Shown piece by piece: positions 1 through 4,854 of a DNA stretch of 6,158 nt. Made by a program: the position numbers and the translations under genes. Each line of letters starts with the position of its first letter. The first letter of the stretch is position 1. The notes beneath the pieces were generated by a model. It did no database searches. It saw only the letters and a list, made by a program, of their open reading frames with translations, and had not been told where the DNA came from. The stretch comes from Candidatus Kaiserbacteria bacterium (GTDB lineage: Bacteria > Patescibacteriota > Minisyncoccia > Phycocordibacterales > UBA2100), in contig JANLIP010000029.1 of the NCBI GenBank assembly GCA_024654165.1, positions 1-6,158 of the forward strand. The letters are read 5' to 3'.

Positions 1-31
1 TGCAAAATACCTTTATAGGAAATGCTTCGCT

Positions 32-439
32 ATGACAACATTTTCAAAAATCAATCTAATCGGGGGAGCTTCTATCGCGACAGTTTTTCTTCCGTTTACA
101 GCTTCTGCGCTTGCGCTCAATCAAGTTTTGGGATTTTTTAATATCGTTGTCGGATTATTCCTGACCGCAGCAATAGTCTCTTTCGGCGCAGGATTAATCC
201 TTTATTGGACAAGGTACGGCACGTGGCCCCGCGAAGACGCTTTCCCCTTTATGACTTTCGGAATCACGATTCTTTTCGTTCTTAGCGTTCTTTTGGCCGT
301 AATTCATTTTCTCGTTCAAAACACATCAACGGCTCTATACATTATCGCGGTTGTGATTTTCTTCTGTCTCGCGGGAATCATATTATTTTTTATGAAAGCG
401 GGCGGGGGAGACAAGAAAGATGACAGGGGACAGCATTAA
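32..439 (+). CDS. Small four-helix membrane protein of the pilin-like cluster
   Basis: A 135-residue, very hydrophobic protein of unassigned function. Residues 1-29 look like a signal peptide or first membrane segment: a short polar start with a lysine, a hydrophobic core, and small residues A-S-A-L-A near 24-28. Further membrane segments are at about 33-58, 70-94 and 100-121. A charged Gly/Lys/Asp tail (122-135) follows. The middle pair of helices, separated by a short polar loop (RYGTWPRED, 61-69), resembles the two-helix core of the next two proteins, so a distant VirB2/TrbC-like pilin relation is possible. The extra last helix and charged tail are unlike a simple pilin. The ATG at 32 is the only usual start codon visible; the frame stays open to the window edge, so an upstream start cannot be excluded. 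A weak AGGA lies at 17-20. The coding call is firm; the function is not. Confidence 0.75.
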   Translation: MTTFSKINLIGGASIATVFLPFTASALALNQVLGFFNIVVGLFLTAAIVSFGAGLILYWTRYGTWPREDAFPFMTFGITILFVLSVLLAVIHFLVQNTSTALYIIAVVIFFCLAGIILFFMKAGGGDKKDDRGQH

Positions 440-458
440 AACTCGTACTTTTCCCACG

Positions 459-494
459 ACTTAAGCGAGTAGGCCTGCCTGTTTTTAACGGTTT
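459..494 (+). repeat. Intergenic repeat, copy 1 (direct)
   Basis: A 36-nt copy that aligns without gaps to 553-588. Both start with ACTTAAGCGA and share TGTTTTT and ACGGTT near the end, with a divergent middle. The spacing between copies is 94 nt. It begins about 20 nt after the stop codon of the first membrane protein gene. Confidence 0.6.
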
Positions 495-552
495 GAATAA
501 TAATGGCGTACATATACACATGTGGGTTTATTGTATTGTGCATTTCTTACCA

Positions 553-588
553 ACTTAAGCGAAAATATCTGCTTGTTTTTGACGGTTA
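553..588 (+). repeat. Intergenic repeat, copy 2; left arm of a long inverted repeat
   Basis: Direct repeat of 459-494. It is also the left arm of a long hairpin: 559-585 pairs with 631-660 over AAATATCTG, then TTGTTTTTGACGG, with a one-base mismatch between the two blocks and a small bulge near the base. The 45-nt loop (586-630) itself contains the 6-bp hairpin CCTATC/GATAGG. Confidence 0.65.
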
Positions 589-630
589 GAGCCATTCTCC
601 CGTCTACAGGTGCCTATCATGACCGATAGG

Positions 631-660
631 CCGTCAAAAACAACCAGATATTTGAGCGCC
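631..660 (-). repeat. Intergenic repeat, copy 3 (inverted)
   Basis: Reverse complement of the repeat at 559-585. It contains CCGTCAAAAACAA and CAGATATTT, matching copy 2 more closely than copy 1 does. It could fold with copy 2 into a stem of about 25 bp in DNA or RNA, upstream of the pilin-like gene at 757. Confidence 0.65.
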
Positions 661-756
661 CCCCTTATCCACAGCGTCTATTTAAGCCCATTGTGCTTTT
701 CCTGGCACAAGATACCATTGAATTACTTATACATTAATGAAATAAGCCCCACATTT

Positions 757-1146
757 ATGCGTGCAAAAATCCTTGGTTTCTCCGCCCTTTCGGCCGTTGT
801 GTTGTTTGCTCCAGTTTTGGCGAGCGCGCAAAACATAATTTCAGTCTTTGCCACACTCACCTACATATTGAATTCCTTAATGGTTCTGTTTATTACTCTT
901 GCCATAGTCGTGTTCTTTTGGGGCTTGGTTAAATACATATTCAATAGACAAGGGGGCGAGAAAGAGGGCGCTGCAGGAGCCTCTCTTATGCTTTGGGGTA
1001 TTATTGCGCTATTCGTGATGGTATCAATATGGGGAATCATAGGCGTCCTTCGCAATACATTCGGCGTGAATGCCAATACAGGTTCTATCCCGCAGCCTCC
1101 GGGGACGACGGTCGTAGGAAGCTTTTTGAACCAAATGTGGCGTTAG
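757..1146 (+). CDS. Pilin-like two-helix membrane protein with signal peptide (VirB2/TrbC-like)
   Basis: A 129-residue protein from the ATG at 757, chosen because it begins a textbook signal peptide: M-R-A-K, a hydrophobic stretch to about residue 21, then A-S-A at 22-24 with likely cleavage before Q25. The mature part has two membrane helices (about 36-60 and 76-98) joined by a short charged loop (N63-RQGGEKEG-A72) and a polar tail containing PQPPG. Small size, cleaved leader, two helices and cytoplasmic-type charged loop match the architecture of type IV secretion VirB2/TrbC pilins; the assignment rests on topology, not a recognised motif. The second half is paralogous to the protein at 1324-1641: W-G-L-V, I-F, G-G, E-G, M-L-W-G-I-I, M-V-S, N-T-F occur in the same order. 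No Shine-Dalgarno sequence is visible. An alternative long start at 610 would bury the signal peptide and is rejected. Confidence 0.8.
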   Translation: MRAKILGFSALSAVVLFAPVLASAQNIISVFATLTYILNSLMVLFITLAIVVFFWGLVKYIFNRQGGEKEGAAGASLMLWGIIALFVMVSIWGIIGVLRNTFGVNANTGSIPQPPGTTVVGSFLNQMWR

Positions 1147-1200
1147 ATAGGACGTGTGTCTTTCGGGCGCACGAGCCGGAGTTCAACTGGTTGGATATGA

Positions 1201-1325
1201 ATCCCGTTAGAGGCTACGGAAGACGAACTGTATATATGAAACATATATCTCGAGAATTGGTGAGCTCGGTTATCAACGCTAAACTCAGCGCGGTCCGCCG
1301 GAGGGCGGACTGCCTCTAACGGGAT
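1201..1325. repeat. Composite palindromic element with 14-bp inverted ends
   Basis: A perfect 14-bp inverted repeat, ATCCCGTTAGAGGC at 1201-1214 and its reverse complement at 1312-1325, encloses two further perfect hairpins: ATATATG/CATATAT with loop AAA (1232-1238/1242-1248), and GTCCGCC/GGCGGAC with loop GGAG (1293-1299/1304-1310). The right end includes the A and T of the ATG at 1324. The flanks share only the dinucleotide GA, which is not convincing as a target-site duplication. The size of 125 bp and the terminal repeats would fit a miniature palindromic element, or an RNA structure in the leader of the next gene. No protein is encoded in it. Confidence 0.65.
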
Positions 1326-1641
1326 GAACGCAGCAGGACAGCTCGTAAGCAATTTCGTAACCTACATCATCAACCCGGCGATTCTTTTGATATTCTCGGC
1401 CGGGTTCTTTCTCTTTCTCTGGGGACTTGTAACTTTTATTTTCAAGCTTGACGAAGGAGGGGATCACAAAGAAGGAAAGGAGCACATGCTCTGGGGGATT
1501 ATCGGGATGTTCATTATGGTCTCCGTGGGCGGGATAATGGCCATCCTCAACAACACATTTAGCCTGCAAGCTACAAACCCCGACGTAAACCGGATTCAAC
1601 AAGTGCTTCCAATTGCAAACTTCGGCGTTACTGGCCGATAG
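1324..1641 (+). CDS. Pilin-like two-helix membrane protein lacking a signal peptide
   Basis: A 105-residue paralogue of the preceding pilin-like protein. Two membrane helices are visible, about 14-40 and 55-75, joined by a charged loop (KLDEGGDHKEGKEH, 41-54), followed by a polar tail (81-105). The shared core runs W33-G-L-V, G-G, E-G-K, M-L-W-G-I-I (55-60), M-V-S and N-T-F. It begins where the mature part of its paralogue begins: no signal peptide precedes the first helix. The frame is open back to 1264 but holds no ATG, GTG or TTG there and encodes a polar stretch, so the ATG at 1324 is the only reasonable start. There is no Shine-Dalgarno sequence, and the start codon lies at the edge of the 1201-1325 inverted repeat. 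The product could insert directly as a pilin-like membrane protein, or the gene may have lost its 5' end. Confidence 0.75.
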   Translation: MNAAGQLVSNFVTYIINPAILLIFSAGFFLFLWGLVTFIFKLDEGGDHKEGKEHMLWGIIGMFIMVSVGGIMAILNNTFSLQATNPDVNRIQQVLPIANFGVTGR

Positions 1642-1684
1642 ATAAAAAATGGCTTTAGGAAAGTACGCGCAAAGGGCCTACACC

Positions 1685-2377
1685 CTAGTCTTTTAATTCG
1701 AACACGCTGCTCTTTTGCGCCTTTTTCTCTATGCTGGAGTAACGAGAGATTCCATTTTTACCAGCGCTTTTTGCATCCTTAAGGGCCTGATCGGCCTGCT
1801 CCATGGCCGTAACAAAACTGGACGCGTTTTCTGTTGATGTAATGCCAAAACTCATTGTAAAGGGGACCCGTTGGCCCTCATATACGACAGATAAGTCCTT
1901 TAAAGCCTCCTTAAGCTCTTTTATTTCGTGGAAAGTTTTCTCTTCTGTCATTCCAACGAACCCAATACTGAATTCGTCGCCTCCGAATCTTGCCGCGCAG
2001 TCAGCCTCGCGCTCTCTTAGCTTAAGTATTCCGCCTATGGATTTGAGCACTTCGTTAGCTGCCATGTGTCCGTATGTCTCATTGATATTCTTGAAATCAT
2101 CTATATCAAACATAACGATGGAAATTGCCTTCAAGTACTTATCGCCGCGCCGGAGCTTTGCCCCTCTCTCAATCTTGTCTTTCACGAGTTGAAAACTTTC
2201 AAAAGCCTTACTCATGCGTCTGCTAAATTCAGTAACATTTTGCAGACCAGTAAGACCGTCTATGACAGCCAATCCCTCTGCTTTCGTTAGCGCCTCCCTG
2301 CTAGAGAACGTAGACATTTCCTGTATATCTACATCAGTCAAATCTGGGCGGGGTCTATTCCTCGGACTTTCTTGCAT
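1685..2377 (-). CDS. Soluble GGDEF-domain protein (diguanylate cyclase family)
   Basis: A 230-residue cytoplasmic protein that is essentially one GGDEF domain, which normally joins two GTP into cyclic di-GMP. After a polar 35-residue leader come D40-G-L-T-G-L (the usual domain opening), D91-I-D-D-F-K-N-I-N99 (metal and substrate region), and the signature F131-G-G-D-E-F136. R123-E-A-D126, five residues before GGDEF, is a canonical RxxD product-inhibition site. No sensor, REC or membrane segment is present, so control may be by expression or product feedback. One oddity: the aspartate that follows N99 by nine residues in typical cyclases (PleD D344, guanine contact) is N108 here, in G-H-M-A-A-N. 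Activity is therefore likely but base specificity is uncertain. The start ATG lies 6 nt after a TATAAT, suggesting a leaderless mRNA. The gene converges on the pilin array, with 43 nt between stop codons. Confidence 0.9.
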   Translation of the reverse strand: MQESPRNRPRPDLTDVDIQEMSTFSSREALTKAEGLAVIDGLTGLQNVTEFSRRMSKAFESFQLVKDKIERGAKLRRGDKYLKAISIVMFDIDDFKNINETYGHMAANEVLKSIGGILKLREREADCAARFGGDEFSIGFVGMTEEKTFHEIKELKEALKDLSVVYEGQRVPFTMSFGITSTENASSFVTAMEQADQALKDAKSAGKNGISRYSSIEKKAQKSSVFELKD

Positions 2378-2383
2378 AGTTCA

Positions 2384-2389
2384 ATTATA
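2384..2389 (-). promoter_or_regulatory. -10 box TATAAT of the GGDEF gene (leaderless)
   Basis: A perfect TATAAT on the minus strand, followed by only 6 nt (TGAACT) before the ATG at 2377. A start site the usual 7 nt downstream would fall on the A of the ATG, so the mRNA would have no leader. No good -35 box stands at 17 nt. It lies 18 nt beyond the tRNA-Leu 3' end, so readthrough from the tRNAs is also possible. Confidence 0.55.
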
Positions 2390-2407
2390 ACGTTATTAAT
2401 CTTTTTG

Positions 2408-2489
2408 TGGGCAGGGGGAGACTCGAACTCCCATCTCTTGCGAGACCAGCTCCTAAGGCTGGCGCGTCTACCAATTTCGCCACCTGCCC
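2408..2489 (-). tRNA. tRNA-Leu (anticodon UAG)
   Basis: A complete class II tRNA on the minus strand. The acceptor GGGCAGG pairs with CCTGCCC, with discriminator A at 2408. The D-arm contains GGTAGACGC. The anticodon stem CCAGC/GCTGG carries the loop CTTAGGA, giving anticodon UAG. The long variable arm (TCTCGCAAGAGA) is typical of leucine tRNAs. The T-arm is GGGAG-TTCGAGT-CTCCC. CCA is not encoded (the next bases are CAA). Its 5' end is 3 nt from the tRNA-Lys 3' end, so the two are probably cut from one transcript. Confidence 0.96.
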
Positions 2490-2492
2490 ATG

Positions 2493-2565
2493 TCCGCCCA
2501 CCAGGGCTCGAACCTGGGACCCACTGCTTAAGAGGCAGTTGCTCTACCAACTGAGCTATGGGCGG
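2493..2565 (-). tRNA. tRNA-Lys (anticodon CUU)
   Basis: A 73-nt tRNA on the minus strand. The acceptor CCGCCCA pairs with TGGGCGG, discriminator A. The D-arm is GCTCAGTTGGTAGAGC. The anticodon stem ACTGC/GCAGT holds the loop CTCTTAA, giving CUU. The T-arm is CCAGG-TTCGAGC-CCTGG. The 3' CCA is not encoded (CAT follows the discriminator), so a CCA-adding enzyme is needed. First gene of a two-tRNA unit with tRNA-Leu(UAG). Confidence 0.96.
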
Positions 2566-2584
2566 ATAAAAATGCCGAATCAAA

Positions 2585-2590
2585 ATTATA
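2585..2590 (-). promoter_or_regulatory. -10 box of the Lys-Leu tRNA unit
   Basis: TATAAT on the minus strand, with its downstream end 19 nt before the tRNA-Lys 5' end. This predicts a start near 2578 and a leader of about 13 nt. It stands after the stop codon of the upstream glycosyltransferase gene. The -35 region shows no good match to TTGACA. Confidence 0.5.
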
Positions 2591-2626
2591 CCGCGTTTGC
2601 AGTAATTTGGAATCGCTATCAGTATT

Positions 2627-3367
2627 TCACTTCACACGCACATCGGTATATTCTTTCGTGAACGGCACGCCTTTGTAAGTAGTCCAGAAAAAGTTGACGG
2701 CATATTTCACTCCCATTGTTACAAAACCTTCCTTTTGCAAACGCCGGCCCGATGCGAACATTGGGAGGCGAAATGTCCACTTTACAAGGCCGATTTTGCT
2801 TATTCGCGTGGCCACATCGGTATCCTCTCCATAAAATGCAATGCTTGTATCGTACCCGCCGATTTTCTCAAGCGCTGTTCGGCGAACAATGAAATTGCCT
2901 CCCTGAAGCATTGCGCCTGCATGCAGGATTCGCTGATTCAAAAAATAGAAAAAATATCCAAATGCGTAAAAGATTTTTACCAACACTCGTATAAATAGGG
3001 GAAGGTCGTAGTAAATAAAAGGCCCGCTCAATGCGACCAGTTTTGGATTTTCGCTGAATTCTTTCATGACTGTCGGAAGCCATTCCGGCGTGAGCATCGT
3101 GTCGGCATCAACGTTGGCTATGATATCTCCGCTTGATGCTGCGTATCCCGCTTGTCGCGCACGCGTAAGCCCTTTGCGGGGCTCATCCACCACGTGCACG
3201 CCCTCCATGCGCGACACGACCTCTTTTGTGCGGTCGGTTGAAGCATTGTTGACGACGATAATTTCCGCGTCATACGTCCCTTCGGAAAGCGCACGCTTTA
3301 TGGATTCCAAGCACCGCGTAATTATCCTTTCTTCGTTGTAAGCGGGGATGACAAAGCTAATTTTCAT
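2627..3367 (-). CDS. Family 2 glycosyltransferase (first of two)
   Basis: A 246-residue GT-A fold glycosyltransferase of family GT2, probably moving a sugar from a nucleotide-sugar donor to a membrane-associated acceptor; the substrate cannot be told. It opens with the family pattern I-S-F-V-I-P-A-Y-N-E-E (3-13), then I-I-V-V-N-N-A-S-T-D (36-45). The metal/nucleotide D-x-D motif is D87-A-D89, and the probable catalytic-base region is G180-E-D-T-D184. The stretch 118-145 is aromatic and hydrophobic (IYYDLPLFIRV onwards) and may dip into the membrane or contact a lipid acceptor. The length is normal for a single-domain GT2 without C-terminal helices. The start ATG at 3367 lies 8 nt after a TATAAT, so it probably has its own near-leaderless promoter, separated from the second glycosyltransferase gene by a terminator. 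It ends 61 nt before tRNA-Lys. Confidence 0.92.
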   Translation of the reverse strand: MKISFVIPAYNEERIITRCLESIKRALSEGTYDAEIIVVNNASTDRTKEVVSRMEGVHVVDEPRKGLTRARQAGYAASSGDIIANVDADTMLTPEWLPTVMKEFSENPKLVALSGPFIYYDLPLFIRVLVKIFYAFGYFFYFLNQRILHAGAMLQGGNFIVRRTALEKIGGYDTSIAFYGEDTDVATRISKIGLVKWTFRLPMFASGRRLQKEGFVTMGVKYAVNFFWTTYKGVPFTKEYTDVRVK

Positions 3368-3375
3368 TACATAGC

Positions 3376-3381
3376 ATTATA
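3376..3381 (-). promoter_or_regulatory. -10 box TATAAT of the first glycosyltransferase gene
   Basis: A perfect TATAAT on the minus strand, 8 nt (GCTATGTA) before the ATG. The transcript would start within 1-2 nt of the start codon. A weak -35 candidate TTGTAT (3401-3406) stands at a long 19-nt spacing. Confidence 0.55.
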
Positions 3382-3410
3382 ACGCGCATCAACTCAAAAT
3401 ATACAAAAGG

Positions 3411-3438
3411 AAAAGGCGAGCTTGGAGGACGCCTTTTT
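3411..3438. terminator. Bidirectional hairpin terminator
   Basis: The 8-bp stem AAAAGGCG/CGCCTTTT (3411-3418/3430-3437) has an 11-nt loop and T-runs on both strands: TTTTT on the plus strand, and CGCCTTTT continuing as CCTTTT on the minus strand. On the minus strand it would end transcripts from the DedA and second glycosyltransferase pair, just before the promoter of the first glycosyltransferase gene. Confidence 0.65.
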
Positions 3439-3447
3439 CTAGGCGGG

Positions 3448-3497
3448 GGATATATCATCTTCTAATGTCCGGCCGGACACGCTACGATGATATGTCC
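3448..3497. repeat. Composite palindrome after the second glycosyltransferase gene
   Basis: The outer arms 3448-3459 and 3486-3497 are inverted repeats matching at 11 of 12 positions (ATATCATC/GATGATAT core). They enclose a perfect 14-bp palindrome, TGTCCGGCCGGACA at 3466-3479, separated from the arms by 6 nt on each side. The layout is symmetric and there is no T-run after it, so it is not a plain terminator. It starts 18 nt downstream of the stop codon at 3516. Confidence 0.6.
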
Positions 3498-3515
3498 TTG
3501 GATGTTTTCCCAGTA

Positions 3516-4232
3516 CTAGCGAATCGGGGTCCAGTCGTCGGCCTTCGATTTATTGAAAATGGCAAAGTATATTGTCTCAACTGTCCATATAGTCCACAAT
3601 TTCAACCAGCCGATTTTGTGCGCCCGGCGGGCGCCGTGAAATACCGCGAGCTTAGGGTCAAAAATAGTTCTTCCGACTCTAGAAAGGCGGTAGAAAAAAT
3701 CGCCGTCCTCGCGCGTTACTAGGTCCTCTCGGAATCCTGTGATTTTCTCAAATGCGCTTCTGCGCACAACCATAATTTTCCCCGATGCTTCGCCTTTGTG
3801 TAAAACATTATTCTGCAATCTTGTAATCACATTCAGAAATCCGAACGAAAGCTTGTCGCCCCACGTCTCAATATCCGGCAGAGCTTTTTGCGGTCCGCAT
3901 ACGCCGACTACCCGCGGGTCCTCAAAATGCGCTAGCGCCCGCCGGAAAAATGCCTCGGGCTCCGGAATAAAGACATCGGCGTCAATAAACGCAATAAATT
4001 CTCCTTTTGCCGATTTTGCACCGTCGTTTCTGCCTCTTCCCGCCGTGTGCCGCGTGCCCTGAAATACGACCACTTTGTCGGCGCATTGTCCGGCAACTTC
4101 AACAGTGCGGTCATGACTGCCCCCGTCCGACACGATTATTTCATTCGGGAGCTTAAGCTCGCGCTTAAGGCGCGCAACCGTTTCTCCTATGACCTTCTCT
4201 TCTTCGCGCGCGGGAATTACAATTGAAATCAT
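3516..4232 (-). CDS. Family 2 glycosyltransferase (second of two)
   Basis: A 238-residue GT2 glycosyltransferase from the ATG at 4232. It opens M-I-S-I-V-I-P-A-R-E-E-E, the family's nucleotide-binding start, then I-I-V-S-D-G-G-S-H-D. The D-x-D is in F-I-D-A-D (about 84-86 from this start), and a catalytic R-E-D-G-D region is near 174-178. The C-terminus is rich in tryptophan and hydrophobic residues (IGWLKLWTIWTVETIYFAI), a possible membrane anchor. An earlier in-frame GTG at 4247 overlaps the DedA stop codon. I prefer the ATG because the AAGGAG at 4247-4252 overlaps that GTG, while it lies 14 nt before the ATG, somewhat far but usable, and family members normally begin at the I-S-I-V-I-P strand. 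It follows DedA by 8 nt, so the two are surely co-transcribed and probably translationally coupled. The substrate is unknown; with DedA next door, a lipid-linked sugar step is a reasonable guess. Confidence 0.9.
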   Translation of the reverse strand: MISIVIPAREEEKVIGETVARLKRELKLPNEIIVSDGGSHDRTVEVAGQCADKVVVFQGTRHTAGRGRNDGAKSAKGEFIAFIDADVFIPEPEAFFRRALAHFEDPRVVGVCGPQKALPDIETWGDKLSFGFLNVITRLQNNVLHKGEASGKIMVVRRSAFEKITGFREDLVTREDGDFFYRLSRVGRTIFDPKLAVFHGARRAHKIGWLKLWTIWTVETIYFAIFNKSKADDWTPIR

Positions 4233-4240
4233 AAGTTTGG

Positions 4241-4825
4241 TCACCACTCCTTTTTCGCAAGGTGCGCGCTAATGAATTTGAGGAAATAGAAGAAGGCGAT
4301 TATACCGGCAACGGCAACCGCTATCTGCAGTTCCTTGGGAACCAAGAAAACGATATCGCCGAAATAGTAGCCGATGAGCATAAGTCCGTATATCCAAATC
4401 AGGCCGCCGAGAAAGTTAATCGTGAAATAGCGCGCGAACGGGACCTTAAGCATGCCTGCCGTTATTAAGGTTGCTATAGCAAATCCAAACCCCATGGTGA
4501 GCTTTGATATTATAAGAATAGACGTGTGGTGGCGGTTGAATTTGCTCTCGGCCTTTTCAATGATTGCGGGCGTTACATTCACATAGCGCCCCCATCGTTC
4601 GGCAAAACGGCGGGCGCCGGAGTATCCGATAACGTACCACATAGTGTCGGATAGGACGTCGCCCAAAAGAAGCGCCCCGTATGCGGGCCAGAACTCCATC
4701 ACTCCCGAGTGCCACAGAAGCCCTCCCGTCATCATGACGACCGAGCCTTCCGTGAAGCATCCGGCAAAAAGAAGGAAATATTTTGAAGACTCTAGAAAGG
4801 AGACGGCATACTGAACAATGTCCAT
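4241..4825 (-). CDS. DedA-family (VTT/SNARE-associated domain) membrane protein
   Basis: A 194-residue integral membrane protein. DedA proteins are linked to lipid-carrier (undecaprenyl phosphate or phospholipid) flipping and membrane homeostasis. Visible family marks: an acidic residue in the first re-entrant region (F24-T-E26-G), G50-A-L-L-L-G-D56 followed by W-Y-V-I-G-Y-S-G (63-70) and A-R-R-F, then the second half with T-A-G (122-124), F130-A-R-Y-F-T-I-N-F-L-G-G and W144. Hydrophobic helices cover about 12-38, 47-68, 102-125, 135-158 and 167-186. It is divergent: where typical members have an F-x-R-x-x-P-x-x-R pattern, this one has I-S-K108-L-T-M-G, so the two arginines and the proline are missing. 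Its TGA is 8 nt before the next gene's ATG. The start ATG follows a TATACT by 6 nt, again a likely leaderless mRNA. Family call good; exact role unknown. Confidence 0.88.
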   Translation of the reverse strand: MDIVQYAVSFLESSKYFLLFAGCFTEGSVVMMTGGLLWHSGVMEFWPAYGALLLGDVLSDTMWYVIGYSGARRFAERWGRYVNVTPAIIEKAESKFNRHHTSILIISKLTMGFGFAIATLITAGMLKVPFARYFTINFLGGLIWIYGLMLIGYYFGDIVFLVPKELQIAVAVAGIIAFFYFLKFISAHLAKKEW

Positions 4826-4848
4826 CTGAATAGTATACTATTATTAAT
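4811..4848. promoter_or_regulatory. Overlapping divergent promoters of DedA and PAP2 genes
   Basis: A perfect 12-bp palindrome ATAGTATACTAT (4829-4840, give or take one base at each end) offers TATACT on both strands. On the minus strand it is at 4832-4837, 6 nt before the DedA ATG. On the plus strand it is at 4834-4839, 15 nt before the PAP2 ATG, with a weak -35 CTGAAC at 4811-4816 at 17-nt spacing. A second plus-strand candidate, TATTAA at 4842-4847, would make that mRNA leaderless too. The two -10 boxes overlap, so only one polymerase could open the site at a time. Confidence 0.5.
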
Positions 4849-4854
4849 ACAAAT

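Larger units (their letters stand above)
440..756. other. Repeat-rich gene-free interval before the second pilin-like gene
   Basis: I see no convincing gene in these 317 bases. The interval holds two direct and one inverted copy of a roughly 30-36 nt repeat (listed separately), a small hairpin at 613-618/625-630 (CCTATC/GATAGG), a perfect consensus DnaA box TTATCCACA at 665-673, and a 6-bp inverted repeat TTGTGC/GCACAA at 691-696/705-710. A TATACA at 728-733 could be the -10 box for the gene starting at 757. The reading frame of that gene stays open upstream to 610, but the added residues are polar, cross the inverted repeat and would precede a good signal peptide, so I treat them as noncoding. 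Confidence 0.6.

Noticed and set aside
459..660. CRISPR array
   Set aside because: Only two direct copies, diverged, with a third inverted copy; no regular repeat-spacer pattern and no cas genes in the window.
610..756. 5' extension of the second pilin-like protein from an ATG at 610
   Set aside because: The extra 49 residues are polar, cover the inverted repeat and hairpins, and would place the signal peptide in the middle of the protein.
993..1319. 108-residue plus-strand frame over the end of the second pilin-like gene and the palindromic element
   Set aside because: Arginine-rich, overlaps a better gene in another frame and crosses perfect hairpins; looks like a shadow frame.
1285..1602. 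105-residue minus-strand frame opposite the third pilin-like gene
   Set aside because: Antisense to a clear two-helix membrane protein; no domain pattern.
1642..1684. Terminator between the convergent pilin-like and GGDEF genes
   Set aside because: Only a 4-bp AGGG/CCCT pairing and a short T-run; too weak to call.
1803..2192. 129-residue plus-strand frame opposite the GGDEF gene
   Set aside because: The opposite strand carries intact GGDEF motifs; this frame shows none.
2338..2661. Frames in both directions over the tRNA-Leu and tRNA-Lys genes
   Set aside because: They translate tRNA sequence; the tRNAs fold completely.
3465..4062. Plus-strand frames opposite the second glycosyltransferase gene (3465-3722 and 3739-4062)
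   Set aside because: Shadows of a GT2 enzyme with intact motifs; one begins inside the composite palindrome.
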